Source of the DNA: Lycocorax pyrrhopterus obiensis
Taxonomy: Eukaryota; Chordata; Aves; Passeriformes; Paradisaeidae
Length of the DNA stretch: 64,000 bases
Reading direction: 5' to 3'
NCBI GenBank assembly: GCA_014706295.1
Contig: JACSVZ010000001.1
Coordinates: 1,487,740-1,551,739, forward strand
A program made the position numbers and the translations under genes. Below the pieces are notes generated by a model. That model searched no databases and had not been told where the DNA came from. It saw only the letters and a program-made list of their open reading frames with translations. Below, one piece after another: positions 34,791-46,627 of this stretch (the first letter of the stretch is position 1; every line of letters begins with the position of its first letter).

Positions 34791-36515
34791 AGGACTGACT
34801 GGAAACTTCCCCTGCTTCCCTAAATTTTGTGTCTGTCCATCCCTCTCCTGATTCCCGGTTTGTGTGCAGGGAGGTGTGAGCAGCGAGGGTGGAGTGAGGA
34901 ATAACAGCGTGGAAGGAAAGTTCTAATCCTGTAGAGAAAAGAAGTGTCAACACTTGTCAAATGTTGCAAAATGTCCCGGTGTGGAAGAAATAAAGTAACT
35001 CCCAGCATTAACCAACAAAGTGCTGTTGTTTTGCCAGGCTGAGGAAGATTTCTTTTATGGGATGGGAAATGCTGGATGTTTTATACAAATAGGAGTTCCA
35101 CTTTCTGTATTAAACAACTTAAAAATTGACCTTTAGATACCAAAATCTGACCTTTAGCTACCAAAAACTTCTGGATTTGAAAAGTCCAGCTTGCTGAAAT
35201 CACTTTTCAAACACAACCCCATGCCCAGCCTGTCTGCCCCAAAATATCCTGTCCAATTCTTGTTCTCTCTGAGCAATTCTGAACCTCTGAAACATCAAAA
35301 AGTTTTTAGAAACTCAGCTGAACATATCTGAACTGCCCCCAATGTGCTGAGCCAAGCAGTTTTGGGCAGCTGTGGCAAGGAGAGTCCCAAGTCATCATTA
35401 TGAGTAAAAGGAACTTTTTCCCATTTAAGAAACGATCCCAGAGCTAAACATAATCTTGATATGTAAGCAAATATTATTTAAATAAGGGCAAGACCAAATA
35501 TTTTTATGTTTAATGCAAAAATCCAACGCGATGGCAAAATCCCAAGGTTACTGTTGATTATGTTGGTGACTTGGTCGGGGGGGGAAAAACTTCAAAAACG
35601 GAATATTATTATTGAATTTAAATATTTTTTACATCTGCATTTCCACTCTTAAAAAAAAAAAACCAAAACAGCAACATTTGGAAACAATTAGTTTGAATTC
35701 ATCCAGAATTATACATTTGCTGGTGCTGTTTTGCAGTTGTTGATATTTTGGGGCCACCAGAGAAACAAAACAACACACACAAAAAAACCCCCCCTTCATT
35801 TATTTGTGCAGCTCTTTCATCTGTTTAAATTAAGACGCTGCATTACTCAATTTTTCCCCACCGTGATCCCAAAATGATTTCTGAGCTGCCAGGGAACTAA
35901 ATAGGAAAGGGTTTATCCCCCATCCTCCAGCAGCTTTTCCCCATCCTCACCCCTCGCTGAGCCAGGCTGAGCTTCCAGATAAGCTGAGCACGAGCCACAA
36001 GGAGGCAAAGCCAGACAATTACCCCGGCAAATGTTGGAAGCACTGGAGCCCTGAGGCAGAAATGCTGTTTGGGAAGGCTGAAGGAGCCATTTCTGCTCCA
36101 CACGAGCCCAGCAGTGCTGGAGAGTGGCCACCAGTGGACTGGGAGCGAGGTGTGGAGATAACATCGAGCTGCTGTCTGCATTTCTCACCTCGGGGCCTTC
36201 TCCTGGCTGCTGGAACAAAGGCGTGGAGCACCGGCAGCAGGAGCTCTGCCCTCTGCCTCTGTGTGCTCCTCCTGGCAGGGTTCATCCTTCATCCTCCTGC
36301 TGGAGAGCACCCCAGCAAGGTGCAGGGGCAGAGCCGCAGCCGGGCCAGCGAGGAGAGTAAAAAGTGGTGTTTTGGTCTAATTCTGACCCTTTTCTGTCTC
36401 ACTGGGGATGAGCAGGGTAGAGGTGTCTCACACTCTCCTGTTTCCCTCCCTGCTTTGCTGCTCAGGAAGATGTTTTGAGGGAAAGGATGGAGGCTGCAGC
36501 AAGAATGACACAGTG

Positions 36516-36930
36516 AGAGAATCCCGGGATCACTGAGGTGGGGAAAGGTCTCCAAAATCATCGAGGCCCAGCTGTGCCCAATGCCCACCTTGACCCCAGC
36601 CCAGAGCACTGAGTGCCACATCCAGGTGGCACCTCCAGGGATGGGGACTCCAAACCTCCCTGGGCAGCTCTTTCCAAGGCCTGACCTCCCTTTCCATGGG
36701 GAAATTGCTCCTGGTGTCCACCCTGAGCCTCCCCTGGCCCAGCCTGAGGCCGTTCCCTCTCCTCCTGTCCCTGTTCCCTGGGAGCAGAGCCCGACCCCCC
36801 CCGGCTGCCCCCTCCTGTCAGGGAGTTGTGCAGAGCCACAAGGTCCCCCCTGAGCCTCCTTTGCTCCAGGCTGAGCCCCTTTCCCAGCTCCCTCAGCCGC
36901 TCCTGGGGCTCCAACCCCTTCCCAGCTTCC
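36516..36930 (-). repeat. CR1 fragment, type C
   Basis: Starts AGAATCCCGGGATCACTGAG. It lacks about 15 bases of the GCCTTCCTGGGACACCTCC region (reads CCAGGTGGCACCTCC), otherwise close to the 34-kb copy. Confidence 0.93.
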
Positions 36931-37997
36931 CTACATGAACGGATTAAAAGGAAAAACCTGCCCAGGACGGGTCTGCAGCCCCTGCCTCCCTCTGCCGTGA
37001 ACTCAGCAGCAGGAATGACACAACAGAAAGGGCAGGAAAAGGTTCTTCACCATTCCAGCTTCCACAGGATGCACCTCTAAGAGATCTGTGCTGCAGAACC
37101 GGAGGAGGAAGAGTGGCTGAAGGGAGACCACGAGGGCAAAGATGAACAACCAAGGCAAATATCTGACATTAAATCTAAACCTACTCTCAGTCGCAAGCTG
37201 TTCCCCCTTGCCCTGTGACTCCATTCCTTGTAAATAATCTCTCTTCAGCTCTGGAAATATATTTTCCCACAAAGAAAAGAGGGATGTGCTCCATCCCAGC
37301 GTGCCTCGTGAGGAGACAGCGCTCTCTCAGTCCTCCCTTTATTTTTTTTTCCTCCTTCCAATGTGAAAAATAAGTGGGATGAGAGCCTTTGGTGGAGATG
37401 TGTGCAACAAGGCCCTCATTGTCTCAGACAGGTGTGAGATTGGGATTGACTTGGTGCCAAGAACCCCGGTATCAGCGCCAGCTCTGGGAGCTGCAAACAC
37501 ACCGCAACCATCCCGTAATCCCACTGCAGCCAGCCAGAGACTCAACAATTTAAGGCTTAAGACACACACACACAACATAAATCAGATGAGGATGTACCAG
37601 CCAAGCGTCAGCTCCTTGGGCAGATGCCTGCAGACCGTCTGTGCTCATCAGACCTGGCCTCTCTGGCTTATTGGAAACATTTATTATTATTTTTTTCTCT
37701 AAAGATGAGAGGCTGGGTGGAGCAGCCAGCTCAGACACATTTCCATTTGCCCTATCTTGCCCCGACAGCCCTCCTCTGCTTGCTTCTTGGAGGCAGCTCG
37801 GCTCGTAAAGTCTCTTTATTCCAAGTGCAGGAGGGAAGGAATTACATCTTGGGGAAATGTTTAATGTACAAATACAGAAATCACATGGATGTGCCCTCAG
37901 TAGGCACCGCCCTCCTGAAACAAAACCGTGCCCTGCCATGGGAGCTGGGGAGCCTCTGAACATGATCAAACAAGCACAGGGATTAGCACAGCTGTTT

Positions 37998-38013
37998 GTC
38001 TCTTTCTTTCTTT

Positions 38014-38048
<35 letters not shown>

Positions 38049-38230
38049 CTTCTATCTCTTTTCTATCTCTTTCTTTCTCTCTCTTTTTCTTTCTCTCTTT
38101 TTCTCTCTTTCCCTTCCTTCCTTCCTTCCTTCCTTCCTTCCTTCCTTCCTTCCTTCCTTCCTTCCTTCCTTCCTTCCTTCCTTCCTTCCTTCCCTCTCTC
38201 TTTGTCTTTCTCCCTTTTTTCTCTCTTTTT
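37998..38230 (+). repeat. (CTTT)n / (CCTT)n compound microsatellite
   Basis: (TTTC)-rich from about 37998 to 38110, then about 20 uninterrupted TTCC units (38112-38193), then a mixed T/C tract. It is a pure-pyrimidine plus strand of more than 200 bases, which can form a triplex (general property). Poly-Phe/Ser/Leu frames here are artefacts. Confidence 0.95.
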
Positions 38231-38646
38231 TTTCCCCCTGAATATTTTCCCTCCACTTTCCCAGGAAAACCTATTTCCACACTCTCCTCTTTGCCTTTAC
38301 TTCCCTCTCCTGCTTTAACCCAGCCCCTGCTCTACTTTTAGCCCCGTTAATCACCCCAGAGAGGGCAAGAGAGAGCAGAGCTGGTGGCCTCCTGCTCCTC
38401 CTCCAGGCTCTGGATGGGCAAGGAGACATTCCAGGGGATCTCTCCACCACCCTGGGCTTGGTGACCCATGGATGCCCTGCTGGGGTGACTCCTGGAGGTG
38501 CCAGGCTGATCCTGGCCCCATCCTCCTGCAGCTCCTGCTGGCCAAGGCAGGGGAAGGTGGATGCTGGAGACAGCCCTGGAAACAAGAGCCTGGCACAAAC
38601 ACCCAGGGATGGGTTTCCCTCACTTGAAATGTCTCCCTCCCTTTTC

Positions 38647-39180
38647 ACGGAATCCCTGAGGCTGGAAAAGCCCTCCCAGCCCATCCAGTCCCAGCTGTGC
38701 CCGATGCCCACCTTGTCCCCAGCCCAGAGCACTGAGTGCCACGTCCAGGCCTTCCTGGGACACCTCCAGGGATGGGCACTCCAAACCTCCCTGGGCAGCT
38801 CTTTCCAAGGCCTGACCTCCCTTTCCATGAGGAAATTGCTCCTGGTGTCCACCCTGAGCCTCCCCTGGCCCAGCCTGAGGCCGTTCCCTCTCCTCCTGTC
38901 CCTGTTCCCTGGGAGCAGAGCCCGACCCCCCCCTGGCTGCCCCCTCCTGTCAGGGAGTTGTGCAGAGCCACAAGGTCCCCCCTGAGCCTCCTTTGCTCCA
39001 GGCTGAGCCCCTTTCCCAGCTCCCTCAGCCGCTCCTGGGGCTCCAGCCCCTTCCCAGCTCCGTTCCCTGCCCTGGACACGCTCCAGCCCCTCCAGGGCTC
39101 TCCTGCAGGAGCCAGAACTGGGCACAGCCCTCGAGGGGCCTCTCAGTGCCCAGCACAGAGGGACAATCCCTGCCCTGCTC
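38647..39180 (-). repeat. CR1 fragment, type C, long and little diverged
   Basis: Starts at CGGAATCCCTGAGGCTGG and reaches GACAATCCCTGCCCTGCTC. Same orientation as the 34-kb copy 4.4 kb away, so the two could recombine to delete the interval. Confidence 0.95.
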
Positions 39181-39309
39181 CTGCTGGACACACAATTCCT
39201 CATCCAGCCCAGGGGCCTCCTGCCCACCTGGGCACCCCTGGGCTCGTGTCCAGCCCCTGGCACCAGCACCCCCAGGGCCTTTCCTGCCAGGCCACTTTCC
39301 CGCTTTTCT

Positions 39310-39840
39310 CCTTTTCGAGTTAACACAAGTGCTCACTTTTATGATGTGTGGCAGAGCAGCTCTTGTTTGCTGGTGGATTCCTTCCCCCATGAACTAATTA
39401 ATCCCGAATTCAAATTCGCCAATGGTTTTGCATGGAAAATTGCTCATATTTATGTAGCTCTCAAGGATATCAAAGGCACTGTGCTTTGGAGCAGTTATTC
39501 ACAGGCTGGGCTGCAGAATGAGGAGCATTGTTTGGACTTGGATTTGGAAAATGAAATCCACCTTTATGCAATGAGAGCTGAAAGCATCAGCAGTGCTACC
39601 CTTGCTCAGCCAGCTGTAAATCATCACCCTAATAAAATCAGGAGCTGCCTTTCACTAAATGTTGTCTTTCCTATGGGCCAGAGGATGCAGCAATTTACAG
39701 GAATTTTTTCCATGCAAAGGAATTTTGGTTTCATTGGTTTTTGTGGGTATTGACCAGCTGAATTGAACCTGCAAGAAGCTGAGAGAGCACAAATTGGCCA
39801 AGTGATGTATAAAACAATTGATAATTGCAATTAAACCTGC
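39310..39840. other. Unique AT-rich segment, candidate conserved element
   Basis: Non-repetitive, with octamer-like TTTTGCATGG (39426-39435) and TTATGCAATG (39563-39572). It is open on the plus strand for 135 codons (39346-39753) with no family resemblance or splice context. It could be a conserved non-coding element; conservation is untested. Confidence 0.2.
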
Positions 39841-39844
39841 AAAA

Positions 39845-40225
39845 GGCCAAGAAGAGTTGGGATTGTTCAGCCTGGAGAGGAGAAGCTTTGGGGTGAGCTC
39901 AGTGTGGCCTTGCAGGGCCTGAAGGAGCTGCAGGAAACATGGAGAGAGACAATTCCCAAGGGCTGGAGGGACAGGACACAGGGAATGGCTTTAAGCTGAA
40001 GGAGGGCAGGGCTGGGGATATTGGGAAGAAATCCTTCCCTGGGAGGGTGGGGAGGGGCTGGGATGGAATTCCCAGAGCAGCTGTGGCTGCCCCTGGATCC
40101 CTGGCAGTGGCCAAGGCCAGGTTGGACATTGGGGCTTGGAGCAGCCTGGGACAGTGGGAGGTGTCCCTGCCATGGCAGGGGGGGCACTGGATGGGCTTTA
40201 AGGTCCCTTCCAAATGCAAACAATT
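39845..40225 (+). repeat. CR1 fragment, type A, long, antisense to RUNX1
   Basis: Plus-sense from TTGTTCAGCCTGGAGAGGAG to GGTCCCTTCCAAATGC. The terminal octamers are replaced by diverged sequence, followed by the 16-bp tandem repeat. Confidence 0.93.
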
Positions 40226-40253
40226 GTCTGACAGAGGATGCAAATTCCAATTG

Positions 40254-40316
40254 TTTCTATTTCCTATAGTTTCTATTTCCAATAGTTTCTATTTCCAATA
40301 GTTTCTATTTCTATCC
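40254..40316 (+). repeat. 16-bp tandem repeat
   Basis: TTTCTATTTCCAATAG repeated about 3.8 times from 40254, 40270, 40286 and 40302. It sits where the CR1 terminal octamers would be expected, so it may have grown from them. Confidence 0.85.
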
Positions 40317-40940
40317 TGTTTTTGGGTACCTCACCAAAGACATTCCAAACACCTCTTTTTGCAGATATCCCCGAAAGTTCCCGAAGCTGAGCACCAAACC
40401 TTGGCATGTCCCAGAATCCCTGATCTTGAACTGAGCATTTTGCCCCACACAGACAAACCAAAGACACCTCTGACAGAGAGCTGGGAATTTCTTGTTGGAA
40501 ATCAAGCCCAACCTGAGAGCAAAGCCACGATTTTTTTAATGGCCCTCTTTAATATCCTTTTATTTTTCCATGCTTTTAAGAGAAGAGCTGCACAAATAGG
40601 TTGGAAATGCTCAGCTGGAGCCTATTTGATTATCTAATGTGCACTTCCCCAGGTCATTGATTGCCTCAGCGAGCACATCCCGGCCCATTGTTCCCTGCCT
40701 GTGCACAGTCTCCATTTGGTGGGGTCATAACAGGCTGAACACACAGGGAAAACTCCGAAATGAGTTTGCCAAGGGTGTTGTGTGTACTCAGCCACATAAA
40801 AGGAGCCCTGTGAGCCCTGGCACCACGTGGGCCCGTGAGGGAATGACCCCGTTTGATGCAATGTTGTGTTAAAGGCCTGCCACAGGAGGCGTGTCTGCAC
40901 CTGAGGCTTTGAAAGGAGCCCCCCAAGCTGTGGATAAATC

Positions 40941-41205
40941 CCAGAATTAAGGTTGGAAAAGACCTCCAAGATCATGTGCCCGATGCCCACCTTGTCACCC
41001 TGCCCAGAGCACTGAGTGCCACGTCCAGGCCTTCCTTGGACACCTCCAAACCTCCCTGGGCAGCCCCTTCCAAGGCCTAACCACCCTTTCCAGGAAGAAA
41101 TTGCTCCTACTATCCCATCTAAACCTCCCCTGGCACAGCCTGAGGCTGGTTCCTCTTATCCTGCCCCCGTTCCCTGGGAGCAGAGCCCGGCCCCCAACAA
41201 CAGCT
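40941..41205 (-). repeat. CR1 fragment, type C, diverged
   Basis: The cassette carries several small deletions (CTTGTCACCCTGCCCAGAGC; the GGGATGGGCACT block is missing). It ends at GAGCAGAGCCCGGCCCCC. Confidence 0.87.
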
Positions 41206-41646
41206 CAAGTTTGGAGATGTTCAGTTCGGAATTTGAGGGAAAACAACACCTTCCATTACAAAACCCAAGTGGCATCTTCTGGCACCTGGGCAGCACCAGG
41301 TGAACGAGGAGCTGTTTTCAGTGGGTGTTTGTTTTTAGGGTAAGGAGCCCTTATTTATTTATTTTTTGTTTGTTTTATTTACCACGGAAGGTAATTTGAG
41401 CTCTGCTCTCCAAACCTTGGCGTGTTCTGCCAAGAGGGGATTAAAGAGGAGAATGCTGTGGAAAGAAACTGGGTTTGTCAGGGAAGAACTCGAAGAGGTT
41501 TGATTTACCAGAGTTTTGCAATCGCTGCTTTTAATCTTCCTCACCACTGGGACATTCAAAGGCCAAGAAAATGCTTTGAGGGCCGGTGGGGAATAACTCC
41601 AAACACGAGAAAACCTCAGATGCCGAACGTTTGCCATCCAAAGTTT

Positions 41647-41888
41647 GGAATCATGGAATGGTTTGGTGGGAATGGGCCTTAAAGATCATTTTGTTCCACC
41701 CCTGCCATGGGCAGAGACACCTTCCACTGTCCCAGGCTGCTCCAAGCCCCAATGTCCAACCTGGCCTTGGACACTGCCAGGGATCCAGGGGCAGCCACAG
41801 CTGCTCTGGGAATTCCATCCCAGCTCCTCCTCACCCTCCCAGGGAACAATTCCGTCCAATATCCAGTTTAAACCTGCCCCTGGGGCAG
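41647..41888 (-). repeat. CR1 fragment, type A
   Basis: Starts TGGAATCATGGAATGGTTTG and continues to CCAGTTTAAACCTGCCCC. It has the GGGAATTCCATCCCAGCTCC variant of the body shared with the 52.7-kb copy rather than the CACCCTGTGCCAGGG variant. Confidence 0.92.
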
Positions 41889-43266
41889 GCAGAGATATTT
41901 GCTTTAAAGCCCTCCAGGATGAGATGAGATTAGCCCTGGGAAGGAGCAGTGAGCCAGACTCAGGTGTTTCCATGGAAAAGGAAGAGCCCCAGGAGACAGA
42001 AATGTCCCCTGAGGCAGAGCTGAAAGATGCTACCCCAAAAATGAGGAGGAGAGAAGAGCAGGCAGAGGCTCCACCCTTTAGCAGGGTTGAGAGAGCTAAA
42101 GGAGCAAGAAGTGAGCCCAGGAAATTCTCTGGGAGAATCCTGGCACAAAATTCCTGCCCTGGGTCAGAGAGCAGCTCCACTTTCCCAAGGACATAACGGA
42201 GAAGGGCTCAGGCAGTGGGAAGGGATCAAACCAAACAAAGCAGCAGGAATCCCTGTGCAAGTCCCAAACTGAACTGGGAATACTTGTCCCTGCCTGCTCT
42301 GCTCTCAGTATCCATCAGCTCTCCCGTGGTAAAAGACATGGACTGATTGATGAAAATAAAACTGTGCCTGGGCATGAGCTGCCAAATTTTAGAGCTGCCT
42401 AAAGATTCAGGGAGAGGGTTTTCCAAAGGCAGCTCCGTAGCTGGGGCTGATTTCTCCATGGTTTAGGTGCCTGGGCACCATCAAAAATCCTCTTGAAACA
42501 CCTTTCTGCTTCCTGAGTTTTCCTAAATGCTCGGTAAAAAATCAAACTCTCAATAATTTGCCTAAAAAATCAGGGAATTAGTGTCAAAACGTAGGACAAA
42601 ACACAGATCTCTCAACTTCTCTGCCTGAAACCCAAGATTTCCTTTTTGTTATTTGGAGTTATCCTTGAGGATGCTCCATGTGGGAAAAACGTGGGAAAAA
42701 AAAGCAGAAGAAAACTTGGTGCAACTGAAGGTGTTGCTTGGGGACTGAGAACATATTTGTTGCTTTATTTGCTGCTTTTTCAATCCCAGGAAGTGCCAGG
42801 CATTTGGAATATGAAGATTGGTATCTTAAATATATCGACACTTGGAAATCTTGTGGATCAACCACCATTACATAAGTCTTTCCATTAGTTGATGGAAAAG
42901 CCAAACAAATCCAAGCCCTTTTTGTTTTCCCAAGCTGGATGCGAGGCTCTTGAGCAAGGCTGAGGCCCTGGAGCTGGGAATGCTGCCTGGAACACGGGCA
43001 GGTGTTGAGGAACTGGATCCTCACCTCGCTCTGCCCCGTGTGGGAGCGGATGGAGGAGGCACAAATGTGTGGCTGAAGGGAAGGAATCCTGGAGGAGCCG
43101 GACAGATCCCGGTGCTGGAAAGGCACCAGAGGCTCCAGCACAGCTGGGATTTATCCAGGGAATTGCTGAGGACCTGGAGGTCCGTGTGGGAGTGAAGGAG
43201 CACTGGGAGTTTGCAGGGAAAGGCTTTATCTTGTCACTGAGAGACAACAGAGGAAAGGGTTGAGAC

Positions 43267-43690
43267 TCATGGAATCATGGAATGGTTTGGGTTTGGGAAA
43301 GGACCTTAAAGACCATCTCATTCCACCCCTGCCATGGGCAGGGACACCTTCCACTGCCCCAGGCTGCTCCAAGCCCCAGTGTCCAACCTGGCCTTGGACG
43401 CTGCCAGGGATCCAGGGGCAGCCACAGCTGCTCTGGGCACCCTGTGCCAGGGCCTGCCCACCCTCCCAGGGAACAATTCCTTCCCAATATCCCATCTAAA
43501 CCTGCTCTTCTTCAGCTTAAAATTATTCCTCCTTGTCATCTCCCTCCAGCCCTTGTCCCCAGTCCCTCTCCAGCTCTCCTGGAGCCCCTTTAGGCCCTGC
43601 AAGGGGCTCTGAGCTCTCCCTGGAGCTTCTCTTCTGCAGGTGAACACCCCCAGCTCTCCCAGCCTGGCTCCAGAGCAGAGGGAGAAGATC
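43267..43690 (-). repeat. CR1 fragment, type A, extended body
   Basis: Starts CTCATGGAATCATGGAATGG and reaches beyond the usual end into CTCCCAGCCTGGCTCCAGAG. Among the longer type A copies. Confidence 0.92.
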
Positions 43691-44574
43691 CCAAACATTC
43701 TCCTGCCTGTCCAGGAGAATCAGAACTCCCTTGATGAAGGCAGTGGTGCAGAGAATTGATTGAATGGGAGCAAATCTGGGCCTGGAGAGCATCTCCTGGG
43801 CCCTGCAGCCCAGCCACACCTCGTGCTCTGCTCTTACAGAGCAAGACCCAGCTTAAATTCCATCTTGGTGTGTCTGAGAGGCTCCTGGAAGACATCCAGG
43901 GCTTCTCTGATCCTTAGGAACCATCTCCTGATTTCCAGCCTAAATTCATTGACAGCTGACAGGAGAACAACTTGTTCTGGAGCCGGCCCTCAGCACAAAT
44001 GGTTCTGCTCCCTCCCTGCTGCTGAGCCCCTCTGCCGTGGTTAATGACTGGAATTATCCTTCCTTTCCTCTGGAAAACGGAGTTTCTCTGCCTCTGCCAC
44101 CCCCTCCTTTAAATCAAGGCTTCGATTCCTCTGCGTATCCCACCTGTGTTGCCTCAAATTGCTCTGCCTCCCGTTCCTCCTGGAGAAATCTCCCAGGAAT
44201 AAAGGAGATTCCTGATTCCAGCCAGCTGGAATTCCTAAGGCTGCTGCCGTTCCTGGGCTGCTGCTGGGTGTCACCAGCCCTGTGCTGTGTCACAGCTGGT
44301 AAGGCAAAGGCTCGGCAGAGACGGTGTGTGACACTCACCGGATTTTATCCCTGCCCAAATCCGCCTTTGGAGAAGATCCCAATGGAATTCCAGACTTTGC
44401 AAACCCGATGGAAGACGTGGCTCCTGCTGTGAGGAGCCTGATTCCACAGGGGATGGAATGATTGAGTGAAAAATGATGTGGAGGGTCAGAGCCAAGAAAA
44501 AAAATGGACAGTGTATTAATATCTAATAATGATCTAATAACTGCAGTTATTTAGTTTATTTTGCACATCTTACA

Positions 44575-44717
44575 GGATCATGGAATGGTTGGGGTTGGAA
44601 AGGACCTTAAAGATCATCCAGATCCATGGGCAGGGACACCTTCCACTATCCCAGGGTGCTCCAAGCCCCGTCCAAGCTGACCTTGGACACTTCCAGGGAT
44701 CCAGGGGCAGCCACAGA
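44575..44717 (-). repeat. CR1 fragment, type A, left arm of an inverted pair
   Basis: Runs from GATCATGGAATGGTTGGGG to CCAGGGGCAGCCACAG, where it switches directly to a CR1 3' end in the opposite orientation. Confidence 0.9.
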
Positions 44718-44766
44718 GATGATCTTTAAGGTCCCTTCCAACCCAAACCATTCCGTGATTCTATAA
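44718..44766 (+). repeat. CR1 3' end, right arm of an inverted pair
   Basis: AGATGATCTTTAAGGTCCCT through CATTCCGTGATTCTATA is nearly the reverse complement of 44578-44619, making about 42-base hairpin arms around a loop of roughly 98 bases. Confidence 0.88.
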
Positions 44767-46524
44767 AACAGGAGGTTTGTGTTTATATTTATGGCAGGGA
44801 GGTGTGAAAAAGGAGGGCTTTTTCCTCAGAGTGGATTTCCATGGGACAGAATTCCAGAGGAATTGTTCTGTGTGTGCTAACTCTGCTCGTGTGCTCATCG
44901 GTTTGGATGCAAACTGGTTTATGGGACCACAAATGGACACCAGGATGAATCTGCAGCTGATGACACTTCCAAAGTGCTCCTCAGAAATGAAAACTGTGGA
45001 AGTTACTCATGGAATTCTACAGAAATATCAGCTGCTGAGCAAGAATTGCAAATCACATCCTGCACTCTCAGGGAAAGGATATTTCTCCTTATAAAATTCC
45101 CTTTTTTGACAGAGCCCTGACAGCTCCACAGATTGGGTTGGCAAAATATTTTGGGAAAGCATCACCACTTCCACAAATTTCCTGTGGCTGTGGCACTCGA
45201 GCTCTGGGCCCACCCCACGGCGTGGCTTCACTCCTTCTTTTCCCCACACGGGAGTTTTTGGTGGCTGCTGGCATTGAAGGGAGCGGGAAGGAGGAAGATC
45301 ATTTCCTCCTCCTCATCCAGAGCAGGCTCCTGGTGGAAATTCCCACTCCAGGAGATGGAGGGGAGCTCCGTTAAAGGGGATCTTCCCTGGTCAGGATGGA
45401 CATGACCCAAATCATGGTGGAGGAACCCTCTGGGGGTGTGAGAACATCCAGACACATCCAGAAGTGCTGGATCCAGCCCTATCCAGGGGAGGAGGGAGCA
45501 GAGCCGACAGGGAAAGTGCCAAGCTCGGGCAGCACTGGCTCGACATTCCAGGGAGTGTTTTTTGGGATGGAGAGGTTTTGAATCCAGCGGGAAGGGGATG
45601 ATCTGCTGGGAAAGCACCACGTGCTGGGTTAAACACAGGGAGACCCCGGTGTGTCCAAAGGGAATAGAAATACATCAGGATTTAATCTATTGCACAACGG
45701 GAAGAGCTGGGAATTCCCTGATCCTGGGAGGCTCTGGATCTGTTGGGGAGCTGCGAGCACGCCAATCCCAATTCCCCAAATTGCCTGAACACTGCATTTT
45801 CCAGCAGCAGAATGTGGGGGCAGAGTGACAACCCCATCAAATCCTCTCTGAAAGGCTGCAAATTCCTCTGATTCTTTAAATCCATGGCTTATTCAGCGAA
45901 ATTAAACATGGAAATATTAAAAATTGGGGCTTGATCCAGCCGGAGAAGGAACAAAGCTGTTGCAATTCCCTGTTTTCCACGCTGCCCTTGACTCCCCTCC
46001 TGCGTTTCACCGGTTCCTGGGAACCCTGATAAACCCAGGCTCTGTTTTTTGTCCAAGATCCCGATAGCGAGGACCTTGAAATGTCTCTGACACAAAGTGT
46101 GGTGCACCTGGAGGAAGACAAAAGCCTGGCTCGTAACAAAATAAACCCCCAGTCCTCGTGCTTGGTGTTAATTCAAAGAGCTGAGCTTTAAATGATCTCC
46201 CTTGCTTTGCTTTCAGGGCTCATTCTTCCCTTCAAGTGCTGTCAGCAATTTTATTCCAGCCTCTCATTTCCAGGGACTTTAGATTTGGTCATAAAAGTGG
46301 GAAACTGAACATCTAAGGTTACAAAATGGTTTTTAAAAAAAGCAAACTCAGGTATTTTAAGGCTATAAAAGCCTAAAAAAGAACCAGAAGTGTGTAGCTT
46401 GAAGTGATTATTTGTTTTCCCTAGAGAAAATGTATTAATTAGTATTTATGTTTTAAACTTATGAGTAATTAATAAATCCCCAGGTGAAAACATCCAAACA
46501 GTTGGAAAAAGGTTGAGAATATTC

Positions 46525-46627
46525 CGGTTGGATGGAGCTTGGAGCAACCTGGACCCGTGGAAGGAGTCCCTGGTTGGTTTAAAGGTTCTTTTCCAACCCA
46601 AACCCTTTGTGGTTCTATGATTCTGGG
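46525..46627 (+). repeat. CR1 3' end, type A
   Basis: CTTGGAGCAACCTGGACC through CCCTTTGTGGTTCTATGATT; two clear terminal octamers. Fairly diverged. Confidence 0.82.

Noticed and set aside
33949..34953. Minus-strand 334-codon frame
   Set aside because: Same cause: a type C CR1 3' region plus chance open flanks. The same peptide recurs wherever this CR1 type occurs.
37928..38341. Ser/Phe/Leu-rich and Lys/Glu-rich frames
   Set aside because: Products of the CTTT/CCTT microsatellite.
38271..39326. Minus-strand 351-codon frame
   Set aside because: Mostly a type C CR1 copy read in a stop-free register. The CR1 reverse transcriptase region is not present.
41586..42196. Plus-strand frame with a hydrophilic tail after CR1 sequence
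   Set aside because: First two-thirds are antisense CR1. The remaining 100 codons have no start, splice site or recognisable domain.
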